The translations under genes and the position numbers were made by a program. Positions 8,410 through 11,413 of a stretch of 11,413 nt of DNA are shown piece by piece; the first letter of the stretch is position 1; every line of letters starts with the position of its first letter. The stretch lies in the NCBI GenBank assembly GCA_012841765.1, contig DUUA01000155.1, forward strand, positions 1 to 11,413, read 5' to 3'. This DNA is from Acholeplasmataceae bacterium (GTDB taxonomy: Bacteria; Bacillota_I; Bacilli_A; ML615J-28; CAG-698). The notes under the pieces were generated by a model. That model saw only the letters and a program-made list of their open reading frames with translations. It had not been told where the DNA came from and searched no databases.

Positions 8410-8433
8410 AAAGTATTTTTATAAAAATACTTT
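8410..8433. repeat. Perfect 24-base palindrome between tldE and the helicase gene
   Basis: The half-site AAAGTATTTTTA is followed directly by its exact reverse complement. As RNA it can form a stem of about 10 A-U-rich pairs with a 4-base loop. No T-run follows on the + strand, so it is a poor intrinsic terminator for this operon. It starts at the base after the tldE stop and ends just before the helicase ribosome binding site (AAAGGAAAG, 8437-8445). The AAAGTATT core also forms the stem of the terminator after metK. Confidence 0.85.
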
Positions 8434-8446
8434 ATGAAAGGAAAGA

Positions 8447-10051
8447 ATGAATAATTTTAACAATTTAAATATAAACCCTTTAATATTAAAGGGTATAGAA
8501 AAAAAAGAATTTACGGAAATGACAGAAGTACAGGAAAAAGTTTTACCTTTAGCTCTGGCAGGAAATGATATTTTGGCACAAGCGCCAACGGGAACAGGAA
8601 AAACTTTAGCTTTTGGGATTCCTATCTTAGAAAAAATAGATGCAACGAAAGATGAATTACAAGCAATTATAATTTCTCCAACAAGAGAACTTGCTTTGCA
8701 AATTACTAATGAAATTAATTCAATAGCAACGTATATAAAGAGATTAAAGATAGTTACTATTTATGGTGGCGAATATATTGGTAAACAAATAAAAGATTTG
8801 AGAAAAACTCCACAAATTATTGTAGCAACACCGGGAAGATTATTAGACCATATGTCTAGAGGGAATATAAATCTAGCTGGTATTCAAATTGCAGTTTTTG
8901 ATGAAGCAGATGAAATGCTTAATATGGGTTTCATTGAAGATGTAAATTATATTTTAGATCAAATTAAAGGTAAACCACAAATAATGATGTTTTCAGCAAC
9001 TATTTCGAAAGAAATTGAGAAATTATCTAAGAGTTATTTAATAAATGCTGAAACTATTAGAATTAGTAGAAAAGAATTAGTAGCATCGCAAGTTAAGACT
9101 TTTTATATAGAAGTATATCCTGAAGATAAAATTGAAGTAATGACTAGAATAATTGATATTTATGATTATAAACTTGTTATGGTGTTTTGTAACACTAAAG
9201 TTGGAGTTGATGATGTAACAGCTAAGTTATTACAAAGAGGTTATTTAGTTGAAGGCTTACATGGTGACATGAAACAAGAACAACGAGAAAGAGTAATGAA
9301 TAGATATAGAAGCGGATCACTTGATATATTAGTTGCTTCAGATGTTGCAGCTAGAGGACTTGATATAACAGATATTGATGTAGTTTTTAACTATGATGTT
9401 CCAACAGATATGGAATATTATATCCATAGAATAGGAAGAACAGGAAGAGCAAAATCTGAAGGAATGGCTATTTCTTTAGTAACAAAAAGAGAAAGATCTA
9501 AATTAAGAGCGATTATGGCTTTTACTCGTTCAGAAATAACTAAAATGGATATTCCAGATTTACAAAATGTAATTAAAAAAAGAATTCAAAATTTGATTTT
9601 GAATGCTTCAAAATCGGCAGCAATTGATTCTAAATATCAAAAATATGTTGATGAAGGTATAGCTAATTTAACAAGTGAAGGATATGATCTAGTAGATGTT
9701 TGTAATGGATTAATTAAATTACAATTAAATGATTTAACTTATGATGAAGTAAATGATCCAAGTAAAGAAAAAAGTTCATTTTCAAGTGATGGAAGAGGAA
9801 CTAATAAAACTCGTTTGTTTATAACTTTAGGAAAAAAAGACAGAGTTGAAGTTAGAGATTTAATTAAATTAATTACAGAAACTACATCAATTAGTAATAG
9901 AGATATTTCTAAAGTAGAAATACATGATACTTTTTCTTTTTGTGATATACCATCAAGAAAACTTGAAGAATTACTTGAAGCATTTGAGTTTGTTAAATAT
10001 AAAGGAAGAAGAGTAAACATAGAAGTAGCTAATCGAAAAAAAAGAAGATAG
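8447..10051 (+). CDS. deaD: DEAD-box RNA helicase with C-terminal DbpA-type RNA-binding domain (DeaD/CsdA-like)
   Basis: ATP-dependent RNA helicase, probably acting on ribosome assembly, structured mRNAs or cold adaptation. All core motifs are present in order: Q motif around 25-29, Walker A AQAPTGTGKT (44-53), PTREL (79-82), TPGR (128-131), DEAD (152-155), SAT (183-185), ASDVAARGLD (297-306) and HRIGRTGR (327-334). A helical segment at about 365-430 resembles the DeaD/CshA dimerisation region. Residues 457-527, from 'RLFITLGKKDRVEVRDLI' through 'SFCDIP' to 'KGRRVNIEVA', match the DbpA RNA-binding fold, followed by a basic tail KKRR. The 534-residue length and domain order favour DeaD/CsdA over DbpA, whose RNA-binding domain directs it to 23S rRNA; the exact orthologue is uncertain, so the symbol is by similarity. 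The start follows AAAGGAAAG with a short 4-base gap. metK begins 9 bases downstream. Confidence 0.93.
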   Translation: MNNFNNLNINPLILKGIEKKEFTEMTEVQEKVLPLALAGNDILAQAPTGTGKTLAFGIPILEKIDATKDELQAIIISPTRELALQITNEINSIATYIKRLKIVTIYGGEYIGKQIKDLRKTPQIIVATPGRLLDHMSRGNINLAGIQIAVFDEADEMLNMGFIEDVNYILDQIKGKPQIMMFSATISKEIEKLSKSYLINAETIRISRKELVASQVKTFYIEVYPEDKIEVMTRIIDIYDYKLVMVFCNTKVGVDDVTAKLLQRGYLVEGLHGDMKQEQRERVMNRYRSGSLDILVASDVAARGLDITDIDVVFNYDVPTDMEYYIHRIGRTGRAKSEGMAISLVTKRERSKLRAIMAFTRSEITKMDIPDLQNVIKKRIQNLILNASKSAAIDSKYQKYVDEGIANLTSEGYDLVDVCNGLIKLQLNDLTYDEVNDPSKEKSSFSSDGRGTNKTRLFITLGKKDRVEVRDLIKLITETTSISNRDISKVEIHDTFSFCDIPSRKLEELLEAFEFVKYKGRRVNIEVANRKKRR

Positions 10052-10060
10052 AGGCGCAAT

Positions 10061-11212
10061 ATGAAAGAAAAAAGGTTATTTACATCTGAATCAGTAACAG
10101 AGGGGCATCCTGATAAAGTTTGTGATCAGATAGCTGATGCTATTTTGGATAAAATAATTGAAGCTGATCCAAAAAGCCGAGTTGCTTGCGAAGTTTGTGC
10201 AACAACTGGCTTAGTTTTAGTTATGGGTGAAATAACAACAAATGCATATATTGATGTTCAAAAGGTTGTTCGAGATACAGTAAGAGACATTGGATATGAT
10301 CGCGGTAAAATTGGATTTGATGCTGAGAATATCGGAGTTTTAATATGTATAGATGAACAATCTTTAGATATTGCTCAAGGAGTAAAAGAAGATTCAAGTG
10401 GGGCTGGAGACCAAGGTTTAATGTTTGGTTATGCTACTAATGAAACTAAAGAATATATGCCAATCCCTATTATTTTAGCTCATAAATTATCTAAAAGATT
10501 AACTGACGTTCGTAAAAGCGAATTAGTTAATTATTTAAGACCTGATGGGAAAAGCCAAGTTACTATTGAATATGATGAATTTGGGAAGTTTAAAAGAGTT
10601 GACAGTGTAGTTATTTCTACACAGCATGATGAAAAAGTTCAAATGGAAGAGTTACGTCAATTTATTATCAAAGAAGTAATTCAATATGTTATTCCTAGTG
10701 AACATCTAGATAGTGAAACTAAGATTTTTATTAATCCTACAGGCAGTTTTTTTCACGGAGGACCGAAAAGTGATTCAGGTCTAACTGGTAGAAAAATTAT
10801 TGTAGATACTTATGGTGGTTATGCTAGACATGGTGGTGGTGCTTTTAGTGGGAAAGATCCAACGAAAGTTGATAGATCTGCTACTTATATGGCTAGATAT
10901 ATTGCTAAAAATTTAGTTGCAGCTGGAGTTGCGGATAAAATAGAAATTGGTTTAAGTTATGTAATTGGCGTATCTGAGCCAACAGGAATTATTGTTGAAA
11001 CATTTGGGACTGAGAAATTTTCAAATGATAAAATTATTTCTTGTATAAGAACTATTTTTCCTTTAAAACCTAAAGAAATTATTGACTATTTAGATTTACG
11101 AAAACCTATTTATCAACAAATTTCTAATTACGGACATTTTGGTAGAGATGATTTAAATTTAAGTTGGGAAAAACTTAATATGATTACTGAAATCAAAAAA
11201 TATTTAGAATAA
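10061..11212 (+). CDS. metK: S-adenosylmethionine synthetase (methionine adenosyltransferase)
   Basis: Makes S-adenosylmethionine from methionine and ATP, releasing phosphate and pyrophosphate; cytoplasmic, normally a tetramer. The 383-residue length is typical. Signatures are GHPDK (15-19, with the catalytic His), GAGDQG (114-119), LTGRK (241-245) and '[16 protein letters not shown]' (258-273, with the phosphate-binding lysines and metal-binding Asp). The C-terminus '[15 protein letters not shown]' is also usual. One conserved stretch is altered: the common 'GRFVIGGPxGDxGLTGRK' reads '[18 protein letters not shown]' (228-245), while the catalytic D238, R244 and K245 remain. A GAGG site (10051-10054) lies 6 bases before the ATG. 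There is no room for a SAM riboswitch upstream, so expression follows the operon. Last gene of the unit. Confidence 0.97.
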   Translation: MKEKRLFTSESVTEGHPDKVCDQIADAILDKIIEADPKSRVACEVCATTGLVLVMGEITTNAYIDVQKVVRDTVRDIGYDRGKIGFDAENIGVLICIDEQSLDIAQGVKEDSSGAGDQGLMFGYATNETKEYMPIPIILAHKLSKRLTDVRKSELVNYLRPDGKSQVTIEYDEFGKFKRVDSVVISTQHDEKVQMEELRQFIIKEVIQYVIPSEHLDSETKIFINPTGSFFHGGPKSDSGLTGRKIIVDTYGGYARHGGGAFSGKDPTKVDRSATYMARYIAKNLVAAGVADKIEIGLSYVIGVSEPTGIIVETFGTEKFSNDKIISCIRTIFPLKPKEIIDYLDLRKPIYQQISNYGHFGRDDLNLSWEKLNMITEIKKYLE

Positions 11213-11239
11213 TACTTTCATTTTGAAAGTATTTTTTTT
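11211..11239 (+). terminator. Rho-independent terminator after metK
   Basis: AATACTTTC pairs perfectly with GAAAGTATT (9 base pairs) around the loop ATTTT and runs into a tract of eight T residues (two of them in the stem). The stem begins inside the metK TAA stop codon. It ends the gltX-tldD-tldE-helicase-metK operon. Confidence 0.93.
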
Positions 11240-11301
11240 ATTTTTATTCATACAGAGTTATAAATTATTTCTCGGATTTAGTAGATAATTTAATCCTAAA
11301 A

Positions 11302-11315
11302 TGTTATACTATACT
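11302..11315 (+). promoter_or_regulatory. Extended -10 promoter of the next, truncated transcription unit
   Basis: TGTTATACT (11302-11310) is an extended -10 box; a second TATACT overlaps it at 11310-11315. No convincing -35 is visible 17 bases upstream (TAGATA). Transcription would start at about 11317-11323, inside the operator-like palindrome that follows. Confidence 0.6.
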
Positions 11316-11329
11316 TGTAAACGTTTTAT
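11316..11329. promoter_or_regulatory. cre-like / LacI-family operator at the transcription start
   Basis: TGTAAACGTTTTAT matches the Bacillus cre consensus TGWAARCGYTWNCW at 13 of 14 positions (A instead of C at position 13). Its core AAACGTTT is a perfect palindrome with the central CG typical of LacI/GalR-family operators. It lies directly after the -10 box, a place where a bound CcpA-like or sugar-responsive repressor would block initiation. The regulator is not in the window. Confidence 0.55.
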
Positions 11330-11348
11330 ATTGGTAAAATTTTATTAT

Positions 11349-11354
11349 AGGAGG
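11349..11354 (+). promoter_or_regulatory. Strong Shine-Dalgarno without a standard start codon nearby
   Basis: AGGAGG is a full anti-16S match, but no ATG, GTG or TTG occurs within the normal 4-12 bases. The nearest in-frame candidate is ATA at 11360; TTG comes at 11389 and ATG at 11402. It may serve the ATG through the hairpin that lies between them. Confidence 0.5.
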
Positions 11355-11356
11355 AA

Positions 11357-11392
11357 GTAATAAGGAACGCCAATATAATAAATCCTTATTGC
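11357..11392 (+). promoter_or_regulatory. Leader hairpin between the Shine-Dalgarno and the downstream ATG
   Basis: GTAATAAGGA pairs with TCCTTATTGC (10 pairs, one G-U) around a 16-base loop. It starts 2 bases after AGGAGG and ends 9 bases before the ATG at 11402. No T-run follows, so it is not a terminator. Confidence 0.55.
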
Positions 11393-11401
11393 AAAAAATT
11401 T

Positions 11402-11413
11402 ATGAAAAAAATA
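11402..11413 (+). CDS. Possible start of the next gene (cut by the window edge)
   Basis: ATG AAA AAA ATA would encode MKKI, a lysine-rich beginning common in secreted or membrane proteins. It lies about 80-85 bases after the expected transcription start. No ribosome binding site lies directly before it; AGGAGG is 47 bases upstream, across a hairpin. The frame is open upstream to the ATA at 11360. Product unknown, as only four codons are visible. Confidence 0.3.

Noticed and set aside
9739..10059. Minus-strand reading frame opposite the end of the helicase gene
   Set aside because: It is a shadow of the conserved RNA-binding domain on the + strand and resembles no family; the same holds for 6127-6318 opposite tldD.
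10052..10060. SAM riboswitch controlling metK
   Set aside because: Only 9 bases separate the helicase stop from the metK start, and no riboswitch-like structure can fit there.
11274..11296. Inverted repeat GGATT/AATCC upstream of the last promoter
   Set aside because: Only five pairs with a 13-base loop in AT-rich DNA; expected by chance.
1..11413. CRISPR arrays, insertion sequences, tRNA or rRNA genes
   Set aside because: No regularly spaced identical repeats, transposase motifs, cloverleaf sequences or rRNA segments were seen on either strand.

Overview
The window is strongly AT-rich and all recognised genes lie on the + strand. It looks like a low-GC Firmicute or a Mollicutes relative. 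All tryptophans in the six long reading frames are encoded by TGG, and no frame is interrupted by TGA. This argues against the Mycoplasma/Spiroplasma code (where TGA is Trp) and fits Acholeplasma/Izemoplasma-like or other deep Bacilli lineages. Notably, no gene here ends in TGA either (four TAA, two TAG). The lineage assignment is an inference.

Region 1 (bases 2-4102) is the 3' part of one very large gene. Its product has a short membrane domain resembling CvpA, a basic cytoplasmic loop, and about 1,220 residues of acidic, Ile/Leu/Asn/Asp/Glu-rich sequence predicted to lie outside the membrane. The last two thirds of that tail consist of divergent repeats of about 73-97 residues, each introduced by a Trp (or Tyr) and a 'GELrklI' type helix. 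I do not recognise the full-length protein; it is the least explained part of the window. A rho-independent terminator follows it.

Region 2 (about 4206-11239) reads as a single five-gene operon: gltX (glutamyl-tRNA synthetase), tldD and tldE/pmbA (the two subunits of the TldD/E metallopeptidase), a DEAD-box RNA helicase with a C-terminal DbpA-type RNA-binding domain, and metK (SAM synthetase). An extended -10 promoter precedes gltX, the gaps are -1 to 37 bases, and a clear terminator overlaps the metK stop codon. The genes are housekeeping functions in translation, RNA remodelling, peptide turnover and SAM supply. A perfect 24-base palindrome sits in the largest gap, between tldE and the helicase gene.

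Region 3 (11240-11413) is the regulatory start of the next transcription unit, whose gene is cut off by the window edge. It holds an extended -10 promoter, a near-consensus cre/LacI-family operator at the expected transcription start, a strong Shine-Dalgarno with no standard start codon at normal distance, a hairpin, and an ATG just beyond the hairpin.
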